Assembly (NCBI GenBank): GCA_965153455.1
Contig: OZ234494.1
Coordinates: 9,114,001 to 9,178,000 of the forward strand
DNA: 64,000 nucleotides
Direction: 5' to 3'
From: Sphagnum compactum
Taxonomy: Eukaryota; Bryophyta; Sphagnopsida; Sphagnales
Shown here: in pieces, positions 46,114-59,593 of the stretch
Layout: each line of letters opens with the position of its first letter
Position numbering within the stretch: the first letter of the stretch is position 1
Translations under genes and position numbers: made by a program
Notes under the pieces: generated by a model
Databases searched by the model: none
What the model saw: the letters and a program-made list of their open reading frames with translations, nothing else
Told to the model about the DNA's origin: nothing

Positions 46114-49100
46114 TCATGTGGGAACAAGAGCATCATCTTGTGGCAGAGTAAGAGCCTTGACAACAGCTAAAGCCAGCGGAAGGGAAAGGACTACACACAA
46201 GGAGCCGCCCAGTGTAATCTCAGCATACCAGCACAATTTCCTCCACATTTTCTCCAAAGTGTGAATCATTGCAGCATTCCCTTGGCCCCAGTTGAACTTT
46301 TGAACAGGAATCTCTGCTGTGCTCTCTATTTCATCCTCCAGATAGTCTCCCATGCCTGTTGCAAGACTCCCATGACTGCAGGTATAATCATGTTGACCAA
46401 ACCTTGGCAGTCCCTCATTTGGATTCAACTTTGTCATGTCTTGAATGGTCCTGTTTCCCTCCTCTATTTGGCAATCAGACACAGGCTCTGTTCCAAAAGC
46501 AGCTCTATTACAGCAGCTCAAACTGCATGGCTGGCCCATAACCGCATTTCTTCCACAATTACCTTCTGAGTTTATGGAGTTGGAGAGAAGTAACTCCATT
46601 CCAGAGTCAGCACCCATACTCAGGCTACACTCCTTGCCAGAAACCTGCTTACTGTCAACTGATTTAATTCTTCTGTGATGGCAGGTTGATGCCATTTGGA
46701 GCTTGCGGGGACTAATTATCTCTTTAGAATTAGCAGGTCCATGAGGAAAGTCAGAAGATTCTTCACCAATGCCTTCATGTCTTTCCTCAACATCCTCTTG
46801 GCTCCTTCCATCTTTTCGTACCGACTCTTCTGACCTCAAATTGTCATGCACACTCCACCCAGCATCACTTGAGGTCTCCAAATCCATATCAGCAACATCT
46901 ATGCTTGTTACACCTTGCTCTGCTAACCCAATTTCATCCATAGATAAGGTCAGCTCATGATCTTGACTGCTCCTCTTGGAAAAAGAGCTTGAGATGTCTG
47001 ATTGTAGTGACTGCACAAGTCTTCGTGGTGAAATGCATGGCAGGAAGTCCTTTGCACTGATGAGCATTCTTGACTTCTGCAGGTCCCAGGAACCACGTCA
47101 TTGGTACTTTTTTCATAATTATGTTCTAGCATATTGCAAGCAACAGCAGAGACACTAGAACATTAAGAGTTTGAAGAGGAATGTAGTTTGACATCTTAAA
47201 GGCTCTCACCTGAGTAGATCCAGTGCTATCATCCTCTTCATTTTGATGTGCCAATAAGTTGAAGTGATGAGTGAGCAGATTCACCCGGCCCCTGGAGTAC
47301 CCTCCTGGATTCTCAACACTACTGCTTATAGCATAAGTATCTGAACTTATGCTCCTGACATTTGTGACTCTATTGACAGTTTTCTCTGTTGTTTCAATTT
47401 CACATCCACTTGTATGATGAAAACCAGCCCTGATGCTGTGATTCTTACTCTGGCTGCCCTCCTCAAGTCCAAATCCATGTTGATAGTGTCCATCACTGTG
47501 GCGAACGATGTGGGATCCAAAACTTTCACTGCTTCGGGTTGGACCCCCTCCATACTTGCTTTGAACAATAGATTCTGCACTCCGGTTTCCATCACTATTC
47601 AACCTCATCCTCCAAAGCACATCCTCAATCTCAATTCTGTTACTTTCAGTACTGCTACTGTTAAGATCTGCCTCCTTTGGGACTTGGGTTGTGCAGGATC
47701 TTGATGCCAACCTGTAATTTTCTGCCTCATTAAGACTCAAGACTTGTGTATCAAATGAGCTTATCTTCCTCAGAACTCTATCCATTGCATCCTGTGAATC
47801 ATGGGGGCTTTGGTTTGCATGGTGAGCTTGTTTATCTTCCTGTTGGGTTGCAGCTGCTATTTGTTTAGATCCAACTGGTGGGGTGAGGGTCTCATGAATA
47901 GGAAACTCTGTTAAAGGACTGTACTTGCCCACTCGGACACTGCCACTTGGAACTCCTGCTTCATCCTTCAGGGAAAGTGTCTCTTTAACAGCTGGGCCTC
48001 CTGATGTAATCTTATCCTTGCTATATGCTGCACACATTAAGACAGCAAGATTGTAATCACAACTCCAAACAGTGCAATCTGAGTCATGCTTGATCAGACC
48101 TGGAAGATGAGCAAGCAGCAGAGGGAAGAATGCATGCTTAGGGACATAGAACAAAAGACAGCACATAAATGTGGGCTGCAGAGGCCTCCACCTATCTGCA
48201 TACTAGGTTGAAAATTCAAGCAATATGTTCGAAGTTCACAGGGGAAGACAGGGACTCACAGGCAGCAGCAATAGAACCACATTCATCAGAGGCAGGGCTT
48301 GAGGGCAATAAAGTAGGGCTGCTAGATCCATTCGACTGGGTTTGAGACTTTGCTGGAAACAGAGGTGTTCTTCTTGCTCTCTTGATAGGACTCAGTGTTG
48401 GAGAAGACACCCGCACAACATCCATAGAATCAGAAGTTGCAGTGGAGGCTGGTGAAAATGAGAAATGGTGCGACTCTTGCGAAATTGGACTGGCTGTAAA
48501 CTTCAAAACTGGAGGGACTGGACTCTCTTCAGAATGCCATTCATCATTTGAACCTGCCACCACACTCCTAGTTACTGGAACCTCTGCTGCCCCTTCATCA
48601 ACAGTCTCCTTACTCCAATCGCACGATATCAACATTCTGGCTCTTTGCAGGGCTGCACCTATTGCAGCCCGCACATGAATCATTTTGTCCAGCCGACAGC
48701 TCTCCAAAGTCTGCATTATGTGGAAAGTGATAGTAAGTCACTGCTATGTGTAAAAGATATAGAGAAGGTGGCTTTATGTGTGCATTGCGGGGGAGGCCTG
48801 CAACTGGGAAAATGTATTCTTTTTACCTGCACTGTATGAGGAAGCTCCAAAGCCAGTGTCTCTTTATCCAGTATGGCAAGCACTGCCTGCAGCAAATGCA
48901 CTGCAAATTTTCGATGCTGCCAAGAATCAGGGAATCCCTTCAAGATTTCTTCCCCCTCCTTGAGCAAGCTTGCCCCATAAATGCTGAGAGTGACAGGGTT
49001 AATTGTGGCCAACAAGCGCACTAGCTGCATGTGGGCTACAGTGCGGTTGGATTTCTCACTCAACGCTGCTGTAGCACGCTGACATACTTCGTGTATCGAT

Positions 49101-49992
49101 TCCTCTGACGCATATTTCCATTTCTCACAATCCACTAGTGCGTGCAGGCATGTGGCCGCCCCAGCTGCCACAGGTTCCAACTTGGCTGCAGACGAAGGAA
49201 GATAACGGGCCACTGCTGAGGAACTCTCTCTCTCTCTCTTTTTCTTCTTCTCAAGTCCTACTGGAAGAAATGCTGCAGAAGAAGAAGAAGCTTAAACATT
49301 TTGTTTTGTTTGCTATTATGATGAAGGCTTGGCTTACCTGCAATTGCGTCAGTGAGAGGCTGAGAGAGCATCCTTAGTATCTGCTCAGCTTCTTCAACCG
49401 GAGTGGATGCATCTATGGTGAAGCAAGCCAACGCAGCCACGACTTTGGAGCACGTCAGGTGCAGCTGCGGTGAGCTTCCACTGGCAGACAGAGCCCGCAT
49501 GAGGGAGTTCATTACACGCGGAATGTGAGGGACGACGAGTTTTCCATGCACCTGAGCGACGTCTTGTACGAGAGAAACGGCGTAGGGGCGTGGACCTCCT
49601 GGTTCTCGAGTCTCTAATACCTGTGCAAACGAGGCGGCGGCGGGGGTTGAGGAAAGCAGGCAAGCAAGGGAAAAAGAAAACATAATTCCATCTCCATCAA
49701 TGCTCTCAAGAAACACAATTCACAAAATGCACCAAGAACGAACAGGGAACAGACAGCGAAAAACACACGACAGAGATGAAGAAAAGAAGAAGAAGATGAT
49801 GATGATAAAGAAGCATTATCGTACCTGGTTAAGAAATCGTGGCATGGAGACACAATCAAGCTGATCCACAAAAGCTTTGAGCGACTGCATTGCGATACGC
49901 CTTCTCTCTCCGTCCTTGTCCAACTCCGCCAAGTCCTGCTTCACAACCGGACTCAGATACCTCATACTCACCACGCTCTCCTCTTCTTTCAT
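46114..49992 (-). CDS. SINE-type KASH protein (ARM-repeat N-terminus, nuclear-envelope anchor)
   Basis: Plant-specific outer-nuclear-envelope protein. The SINE family binds SUN proteins through a C-terminal KASH tail and actin through an N-terminal ARM domain. Exons: 49992-49825, 49620-49338, 49212-48827, 48710-48260, 48027-47210 (or from 48099) and 47076-46114. Phases agree and give about 1022 aa (1046 with the longer exon 5). The N-terminus reads MRYLSPVVKQDLAELDKDGE with SLKAFVDQLD, like SINE1 (LSPVLRQELANLDKD). Exons 2-3 carry helical ARM-like sequence including ALVDCEKWKYASEE. Exons 4-5 are Ser-rich linker. Exon 6 has PRRLVQSLQ and ends with a membrane segment (GGSLCVVLSLPLALAVVKAL) and DDALVPT, the plant KASH signature. 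The Arabidopsis proteins are about 570-580 aa, so the linker is greatly enlarged. The start may instead be the internal ATG at 49965. Confidence 0.88.
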
Positions 49993-50730
49993 TTCTTCCC
50001 ACTGTCTTTTTCTCCACTAACAACGAAATTTTCCACCAAAAAGAAAACAACAGCAAAATCACTTCCACATTCAAACCTCGAAATGTTTTACAGTTTTTCA
50101 AGAAAAAAAAAAAAAAAAAGCGTTCAAAACCCGAAGAACTATTGCTCAAAATCTCTCTCCACCGCGTCTTCTTCCTTCACAATCTGTTCTACAAATCGCA
50201 GCACGGGAGGAGAAGAAGCATGAGGCCAGCCATTTCTGCTGCGTTTGAAACAGAAAAGCTCCCTCGCTTCCTCTCTCTCTCTCTCACTGGCCCGCTCGCT
50301 GGCTGGCTGGCGGGCGGGGAGGGCGGGCTCGAGAGATACGAAGCGGCCGTCGAGGAAACCAAGCGTCCAACCCTAACCGCGCGTCGCACCGTATTCCGGG
50401 GCTTGTTACCTACCAGGACGTAAGTACCTACCCACCTACCAAGTGCACCGTTTGGTCGTAGTTAGTAATAACTGCATGGTAACGTGGAGTGTGCGAAGTA
50501 CTGTAACTTACACAGAGTGACACAGAGAGAGAGAGAGAGAGTGGGAGGGGGGAAAAAAGTGGGAAATTAAGTTACACGTGCAGTTTACAATTTTGGCGCT
50601 TTTTTGTCAGTTGTAACTTCTTTTTTCTTTCTTTCTTTCCTTCTTTCTTCTTGCTGCTTTTTCATACGCTTCAGCTGAACTTTTTTACCCTTCAGTAAAG
50701 AAACTGGTACGATTTTTCTCCTTACAAAAC
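49993..50730. promoter_or_regulatory. 5' UTR/promoter region of the SINE gene
   Basis: Contains a poly(A) run of about 18 at 50100-50118, CT runs at 50270-50283 and GA runs at 50525-50540. A GC-rich patch with CTGGCTGGCGGGCGGGG lies near 50300. Low-complexity CT-rich leader sequence is common in plant genes. No TATA box was chosen. Open frames on the plus strand here are not supported as genes. Confidence 0.45.
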
Positions 50731-51122
50731 TCAGTAGATTACACAATATTGTAACCCCCTGTCCCAGTATATTCCGCGATATTATTGTAAACCCTCTGTC
50801 GCAGTAGATTCCGCAATATTATTGTAACCCCCTGTCCCAGTAGATTCCGTGATATTATTGTAAACCCCCTGTCCCAGTAGATTCCGCAATATTATAGTAA
50901 CCCCCCTGTCCCAGTAGATTCCGCGATATTATTGTAAACCCCCTGTCCCAGTAGATTCCGCATTATTATTCCAACCCCCTGTGCCAGTAGAATTACACAA
51001 TACTGTAACCCCACTGTCCCAGTAGATTACGCAATGATGTAACCCCCTGGTACCAGTAGATTATGCAATATTGTAACCCCCTGTCCCAGTTAGATTACAC
51101 AATATTGTAACCCCCGCACCAG
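50731..51122. repeat. Tandem array, period about 34-37 bp, about 11 copies
   Basis: The unit is TATTGTAACCCCCTGTCCCAG followed by TAGATTCCGCAATAT, with variation in the last part (ATTCCGCGATAT or ATTACACAATAT). Copies in the centre are nearly identical, while those at both ends drift. It lies about 740-1130 bp upstream of the SINE start codon. Confidence 0.95.
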
Positions 51123-51371
51123 GCTGGTCAGTGAGTTTCGATCGTTTCAGTCTTTTCAAAAAATCCTTAGTATTCTTCACACTCGGTAAGCCCCTTTGTT
51201 TCAAGGATTACTGTAATGAGGCAAAACACTCAAGAAAAGATGGGAGGACCCAGCAAATTCTGCTTTAGAATGTGCCATCCAAATACAATAGGAAATTTTT
51301 GGCAGGTCTTTCCGTGTAAAATGAAAGGCAGGGTGCAAAGGGCGTTTTGTGTAGGGTTTAAAAGCCCATGG

Positions 51372-51741
51372 AATTTGGGGACACAGGGAACCAGCACCCA
51401 CCAGTGCACCATCCACTGGATGCACATCATTACTCAGTTGTGGATGAACCTCAACTTGAGTTAACATTTGGTTTCATCTTGGTAATCAATTCTGTAGGGA
51501 AATAGGTAACTGCTAGGTAAGTATATGGTTTATACATAGGTAATGGCTGTTTTTACTGCCTACCTACTAACAACCTGCTTATGAGTTGTTAGTAGGTAGG
51601 TAGGAAAATAACCGCAACTGAGCTAACCACCATGGTTAATTAACTAGGGAACTGGAACCCAACAGAAAACTGTTTCCTAACCACTTACCATTCATCCTTC
51701 ATGGTGCGTTGGTGGGTGCTGGTTCACTGTGGCCGAAATTT
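51372..51741. mobile_element. MITE-like element with about 40-bp terminal inverted repeats
   Basis: The left arm 51372-51412 contains CAGGGAACCAGCACCCACCA, and the right arm 51701-51741 is its imperfect reverse complement (GGTGGGTGCTGGTTCACTG core). Inside, 51559-51574 and 51585-51600 form a perfect 16-bp hairpin (CCTACCTACTAACAAC and its complement) with a 10-base loop. Total length is about 370 bp and there is no coding capacity. Related single arms occur at 28653-28688 and about 30154-30183. No clear target-site duplication was found, so the superfamily is unknown. Confidence 0.75.
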
Positions 51742-54700
51742 GGCAACTATTTCGTGAGAAAAAGGGAATTAGTGTCCCATTTTGGCAATTTTTCTCAACC
51801 AAAAAAAACGATTGATTAAATAGATTTGAGCATGCATGTGATGGACATGGGCATGCATCAATTGGGATGTGGGAATGAGCTAGATGTTAAGGCAATGGAC
51901 AACCAAGTAAGGGAGGTCCAAGGGCACAATGGCAAGGAATGTAAATGCATTTGCCAACCAACTTAACCAATTTTGTAATTACCTTGGAAATCAAGATATG
52001 AGTTATTAATTTAGTTTACCGAACCTAAATAAAACCTCGATCTAATTGTAGCAAAACATGTATTTGAAAACAAAAAAAACACATGCTTTCCTCAACACAT
52101 GGTATTGATATTCATGTAAATACTTTGACACTTGAAGTTATGGCTAATATCTATGCCATACATTCTCTTTAAAGAATTTTATGGGACACAAATCATCCAT
52201 TGACTCATGTGTTTTGATGACAAGGAAATGAATTTATTAACTGTGGAATATTAGATGCATTATGGGATGAGAGACCTTTTCTTGGGATGAAAATGTCAAC
52301 ACTTTTTGGATGGACATGCCCATCATCAAACATTTTTACATCACCAAATGTCTTAGTAGTGCATTTGCAAGTTCATGGGCACCCCATTCATCACTAGCAA
52401 ACACAATCTTGAAAATTTCTGTGATTGAACATCAAATCTAGGGCACCACCTAGCCATGACACTTACATGTGACGTATGTCCTAAACATTTAAGAGAAAAA
52501 AATTCGTGGAAAATTAGTTGCATGTCAATGGATCTAAACCTACGTTATTTATATGAAGCATTTTATATAAAGATTTATTCAACAACTAAATGTTGGCATG
52601 TTACCACCATCATCAAACCTCAAATGATGCCATGCACACATGTTTTTCTTTCTTTTTTTCACAAAATTGTAAAACATGAAAACAAATTTCATTTTGGTTT
52701 TGAATCTTGTGACTATAAGATGATAGAGGAAAGTCGGGAAATGAAGTTGGGTGCAAGCAAAATCCAAGAAGGAAATTCAAAATTTTGAAAGTCACATCAT
52801 ACCTCCACCAAAAAATACTCAAACAACATATATTTAAATAGATTTTGATCATTTTATGTGCTTTTAAAATTATGAACTACTAATAATTGTTGAATCTTGG
52901 TATAATGACAAATATCAGCCTTTCATGTTTCATTGGATTTTATACGATTTTGACATTTTCATTAGGTATTTAATTCACTTGTGATTATGAATGAGTAGGG
53001 CTTTTGGCATCTTATGCCCCTAGTGTCCTACCTCCTTAGTGTGGCCTTTGTAACTTGTCTTTGGAATTGATAGCAATGAACATTTTGTTTGTGAATGGTT
53101 GTGTCATTATTCATTTAACCATGTGCATGGAAGGAAAGTGCAGCCATCCAACTACCCAACAAATATGTCAAATCCATCTATTCAAAAAATTGAATTAATC
53201 ATGTTACATTATGAAAAAGTGTGTCTACATAAACTTCAATGCTCTGCAACTAGGTGTTTGAGGCAACTAATGTGCAACTATGTTACAACTATTTCATGGA
53301 AATACGAGGAATTAAAAATTAAAATGCCATGTTAAAAATTCACAAAGTTTGATTGTAGTTGTATGTTAGTTGCAAGATGGATTTTTATATAAGATCTTCA
53401 AGTCACATCAATCTTTTGTGATCACAATGATCCACCCATCTATAACGAATAGTTTTCAAAGGTCTCTACTATGCACTATCAAACAACCATCGAATTGTGT
53501 CACTTTGATGAAGAGCACAACATTCCTCCCCAAGCATCCCCAACAAAATGCAAAGGCTTCAAAAACCAACATTACAAGTGGAATTCTAAATAAACTTGAA
53601 TTCCCTATACCCATTACTTTAATTTTTTTCTCCAAGTGTCTACATGCCCAATGTAAAACAATGAAAGCAACATGAGGAAAATAAATTAATTAATAACACA
53701 AAGCTTTGAAAAGAAGATTGAAAAATGATGAAAATATTATACATTCAAATGCAGATTTCATAAACCTTAATGAAGATAATGCACATAAATCAAATCCATT
53801 TCAAAAGAATAAAAGGAAGAGGAAAGGAATGCAAAAGCAACAAACAACAATTGTGATGTGAACCTACAAAAACAAATCTACACATACACCACCAAGATGA
53901 AGAAAAAAAAGCCAAAAGAAAATAGTCTTGTTTACAAGGAAAATTGATAAGTTTCTCAATGCAATGTAAAAAAACAAAACAAAATGAAAGAACACCAAGC
54001 CTTGAACAAATTGCATCATAAAATAAAATTATTATCTATGAGGGAAAAAAATTCTCTCTTTGCAAAATTCCACATGAACAATTGTCATGAAACTCCAAAT
54101 GAACAATAAAATAGAACACTAAAGTACAAAAAAATGCAATGACCTCAACAATAAAAAAGATGATTTCTATATAATATAAGGAAAAAAGGAAAATTCTTTC
54201 AATGCATCACCAACAAACGAACATCACTATGAAGCTTTAAACAATAGTTGCAAACATCACCATGAAATTCCAAGATGAAGACTTGCACACAAAACACAAC
54301 ACAAAAACAACAAGAAAAAATTAATTTAAAAATGAAAAAAATGAAGGGAAAGAGGATTGTTTAACTTTCACTCAAATATGGACACCTCTCCAACTTTCAA
54401 GAATGATGCTGCAATGGTAGCTACCACCCACCATTTGGTGTGAACATAATACATGAAGGTAATGAAAAAGTTTGTTAGTTTAATGATGGCAAACACTAAA
54501 AACAAAACCTTAATCCATTGTTAAATCATTATCATACCTATGGTTGATGTTCAACACAAAATAATTCACAAAAGTTCTAATTGAAAAAAATAAAAATAAA
54601 ATCAATATATGATACAATTGTTGTCAAAATAGTTGAAAATCAAATTCCCAATTTGTCTTATCCATCAGGTTACTATTACAAATACATAATCACAAAGTGT

Positions 54701-55097
54701 ATTTTACATATTTATTCATCAACTATCACGGGCATAAAAAACTACAAGAATAAGAACTAAGCTAAAGACACAACAAGGAAAAACAATCATAAAAAATGCA
54801 AACCTAAATCTAATCCAAGATTGGGATCACAAAAACGTAAGGCAAAAACACAATATACACTAAAACATGATTCCAACATAACTTTATTCTAATAATGTAT
54901 GAAAACAAAGGTGGTGACAGGAAAGCGTACCCAAAATTGATGTTAAAAATATTGGAGGTAATGGGAGATCCTACCCCTATTTATACCCCATTGGGGACTT
55001 AGTTTTAAAAAGTTTTCATACAGGCTTCCATGTGTGTTCCAACCAAGGAAGTTTTTGAAAAAATTTCTAATTAATAATGAACTAAAGGTTAACTAAT
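51742..55097. other. AT-rich spacer
   Basis: No recognisable gene. Short open frames near 52456, 53099 and 53370 lack motifs. The stretch 53.7-54.9 kb is strongly A-rich on the plus strand. Confidence 0.5.
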
Positions 55098-55252
55098 AGT
55101 TAACGATGATGCAGGTGATGATGTAGGTGATGATGTAGACAATTATGTTGATGCAAGCAATGATGTAAGCAATGATACAGGTGACTATGTTGGTACCAAC
55201 GATGACATAAACAATGATGCACGTGTAAGCGATGATGCAAGCAATGGATGAT
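55098..55252 (+). repeat. GATGATGYAGGT-type minisatellite, open in one frame
   Basis: Degenerate 12-18-bp units read in one frame as Asp-Asp-Val/Ala-Gly and Ser-Asn-Asp-Val repeats for about 50 codons until TGA. There is no start codon or flanking coding sequence, so coding is doubtful. Confidence 0.75.
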
Positions 55253-58200
55253 GGTAATGTCCGTGACATTAACTCTAAATTTTTTATAAAATTATATTTG
55301 AAATTGAATTTTTTAAGTAAATAGATATTTCAAAAATGTTGATTATTGGTCATATGTATAACATTAATATTTATGAATTAAACACCATGTACAACATACA
55401 CTTATTTAACCATCAATGGGATTAAGCTTCATTTTAAACATAACATCTAATAATTGTGATGATTTAATGGCCTATGTAATGTTAATGCAATTGAACGAAT
55501 ATTGAATTTAGTCAAAATGATTAACTAAAGCCCTATTGAAAAAATAATTAATAGGTCAATTGGATGACCAAGTTTAAAATTTAAGTTCACCAAATATTTT
55601 ATATTTTTCCCAATTCAAAATTTAAACTTGTTCTATATGGTTGTCTAATTTTTTCAATTATTTTTTATTCTTATTTATTTTAAAATCCAAATCAAAGAAC
55701 CTCTCATTCCAATTTTATGAAAGTTTTTAGAATGAAAAAACCTCTTATTTCTAGTTTTATGAAAAAATCAAATCAAATTTAACTTTTTGTTGTGGTTTGT
55801 TTTCCAAAAAAATTCAAAGAACCAATGGTTTTCACAAAATAACAAATAAGTCAATAAAAGGTTTTTTTTTCAATATATTAGTTTCTTAAAACTATGATTA
55901 TATATCAAAATAATTTTTCATATTTTTGAAAAATATGTTTATATTTCAAAATGAAATATTTGACCTTTTTGACAACCATGGTTACATATCTTTGATAATC
56001 ACACTAGTTATCAATTTTTTTAAATGTGTAAAATTAGTCCATATATCCAAATTTCACAATGTCCATTGTTTATAAATGCATAAAATTAATCCAAATATCC
56101 AAATTTCACAATGTCCATTTCATCCCATGTCCAACACTACATTATATTACTAAATGAATGTTTTGTTAATTTTGCACAACCTTACTCAAATTTAATCCAC
56201 TATTTGATTATGTTGCCATGTTTCAACAACTTTGTCCTTCTTCCCAACACACAACTTTATTTTGAACATGCACCATCTATTCAACTTTCCCCTTCCTCCT
56301 TCTTTCCATTCACAAAAACAACCCATTAAGGTAGGTGAATGAGTCTTGCCTACTTCCTACCCAAGTCGTTATCACAACCAATTCAAATTTTCCCAATGAA
56401 TTTTCTACCCCATTGACTTTCCTACCTACCTTTTAAACTTATGGCAACATCTCCTCGATTAAGTAAAATAGTTTGACAAGTCAACTAACCATTTAACACT
56501 CCTTAAAATAGTGGAAATAAAATCAACTAAACCTTTTAAAACAATGGATCAAGTAGGAGGCTTACATAACCACTCCTACCTACCATTGGTAATTTTGGGT
56601 TATTGTATTACTACAATAAATAATAGAAACCAACCAAAGGTTTGATAATTTTGTCTTAACATTCATATTTCATGTTGATAAATGTTCTTGCTCCATTGAA
56701 AAAATCACAATTGGCAATTGCTACAACATGCTTATAAGCCAACTATGAAAAGTTGATAAGAATGTGATTGCAATTTTTAATTGTGAATATGCACTATGAC
56801 CTTGTAGACATTTTTTATTTTTAAAAATGTAGATATGGTAAAACACACCATTCATTTTGGCAAAATGGCAAGCATAATGAATAATGGCATTAAGATTATC
56901 AAATGTTTCAATCAAATATAAAACTTAATTTTTCCAAGTAAACAAAAAGGTTAAGATTGTTGCAACAGAGGATTGTGTTTTCCAATCTTCATAATTTACC
57001 CATATTATCCCATCTTCATAATAGTATTGATATTGTCATGTCTATGTGAAAAACATGCATGAGGACCAAACAAAGCACCTCAACATCCTACATTAGTAAT
57101 GAAGGTAGAATTTTCATTTTTTGGTTCCAAAGTAAGGTAATGTTCCTCTCCATTTGGTTGGGTGGGCATTGGCAATTAGGGCCATGGCTTTAAAGCATGA
57201 ATATTATCTTTTTTGAGCTGACTGATTTAATTGTGTAGAGTATTATATCCCTCACCAAAGAAATTGATAATGTGATTTACATACCTTCATTTGGTAATCT
57301 TATTTTTGTTCACAATGCAATCATCATAGATGGTGTGTTTGGTTTATGTTTAGTATGTGTGTAAACATATGTTGTGTGTGAACAAATTTATTGTCTTCTA
57401 TATTGGGATGCAACAAAATTTATTATTTTGGGGCATGTTCACACCAGAAGGAATGTGTAACCACAATTTAGGTTTACATGATTACAATCATGTTTTAATT
57501 TCAAGTTTCATGAATGCTTGACAAATTTATCCACGAACATTTTTAGTATATCAATGTAAGATTTGAATAAATTTGAAAATAATTTAATGGATATGAAATA
57601 TCAAAAACACTTTTAAAACATTGTAACCAATGTTTTAAAATATCATTTTAACATTATTTTAACATTTTTCGATCAATCTATATTGTCACCTCAACTTATC
57701 AGGTTTACCTATCAAGACAAATGCACCATTGGCTCCTTTTATCTTGAATGTACCTTTTGTTATCAATTGTGATTTATTACTTTGTTGTTGGTTGTCCATT
57801 TGGATTTTTTCTTTGCAATTTCATACATGTGTATTATATTAGTTACATAAGGTATTATAAGTCTTTAACATGGGGCATACGCTGGTGGCATGCAAAATAA
57901 TATCATTAAGGTACTTTCAACCTTTATGAAATTGGTAATAACATTGTTTTCGAAAGAAGAAGATGAGACGATGTGGTTGGGGAAATGGTCATTTGTTGTT
58001 CCTTGGGATGGTTATTGCAACATTGATGTTTCGATTCCTACAAGTTACATGTTTAATAACATTCATGGATATATGACATGGCAAAGGTCCTTCAAACCAG
58101 AAAACCATTGTATGTTTTTGTTAAGAAATAGTTGGCCCCATAAAAAACCTCCACATCTAGAATTTGAAAAAACCAAAATTGGACAAGTTTTTTCATTCCC

Positions 58201-59593
58201 AAAATTTTCAAAAAATCAAAACTTGAGGTTTCTTTTCTTTTCACATTTTCAAAAATAAATATGAGATTATTAAAAAATCAAACAAATGCACAACTAATAT
58301 AATCTTCTATGAAGCATGTTGGGAAATTGTTTATGTGATGATTGTTTTTTTTTTGGTTGGGCATACACAACACATCACTACTTTTTTCAAATAAGTTTTA
58401 AAATATTACACATGTGAGGAAATGCAAATTCCATACCCAACCCCTTATGCATTAAGGAGTGGGTTAGATGATCAATTATGTACCTATGATTGAATTTTGG
58501 CACAAAATAATTTATAAAACTTCTAGCGGAAAAATGAGAAATTAAAATTTGAAATTTCCAAACCTCATTTTTAAAATAAATAAATATTCAATAAAAACAT
58601 ACCATACCATTGGTATGTCATTGAAGCTTACAAGTATGCCTTACTTGAAGGCTTAAATATATAATCCTTCAAAATGGATATATCATATAATCCTTCTAAG
58701 ATGTGGCAAAAAATAATTTAATGCTTCAAACCAGAAAAGAAAATAATCGAATCAAAATTCCATTCCAACGACACCTTAAAAAATGGTTTGTTCAATATAC
58801 TACAAATATATAAATTTAGTGTAAATAAGGTCACCTACTCTTCCCTCACCTTACATCTTTGGGTTCAAGTGGTTTCAACTCTCAAATGTTTTTAGCCCAT
58901 CACCCCACCTTCAATCCTCTCTTCCTCCTCCCCTCCAAAATTACCAATTACTTAAGCAAGAAAAATATTGCTTGAAAGAAAAAGCTAACGAAGAGAAAAT
59001 TGTAACCATCTTATAATGAACTCCAAGTGGTATTTTCATCCCTTTTTTCAACCTTCTTCATCATAATCGTGAGATTAATTTCAATGTGGGTTTTAACATG
59101 AATGAAAGTAACAATGACCAATTGACAACTCTAGAGATGAAGAACATTACAACATACCCAATACTTATGTCTAATGAAAGTTGTAACACATAACTATTCA
59201 AATAGAAAGCTATTTGTTTTTCAAAATTCAATGGGAAATGGGAGACTAGAGAATGCAAAGTGCAACAAATATGTTTAGGATTTAAACCTTAGTAACTTAC
59301 TTAAATAAAAATTCCAAAAATTGAAGTAAATTCTTAAATTTTGACAAACTGATATTTAATCCATAAAGGTTCTAGCCAATTTTGTGAACGCTATTTACCA
59401 AGCAAGTAGATTCTCTAATCAAATTTTGACAAGTTTAAGAATCAACATGTGAATTATCAATATGATAATTGTCTATTTTCTCAATATTAACTAGCCAACA
59501 TAGTTATTAAATAATCAAGGAACTCCCCAACTTTGATTTTTTTTTCTTTCTCTTCGTTGAAACACAACACAAATTGGAACCTAACAAGAAGTG
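55253..59593. other. AT-rich spacer
   Basis: Nothing recognised. The longest open frame (57890-58258, plus) has no known motif, and its flanks show no gene structure. Confidence 0.5.

Noticed and set aside
46261-47704. Plus-strand open frames within 46.2-47.7 kb
   Set aside because: They are antisense to SINE exons 5 and 6.
49890-50423. 177-codon plus-strand open frame across the SINE start region
   Set aside because: It runs through poly(A), CT-rich leader and antisense exon 1 and encodes low-complexity sequence.
50731-51122. CRISPR-like appearance of the 36-bp repeat array
   Set aside because: The units are contiguous with no unique spacers, and the surrounding DNA is plant nuclear.
57890-58258. 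122-codon open frame in AT-rich DNA
   Set aside because: It has no known motif and no gene structure around it, and it fits chance or an unreadable transposon relic.
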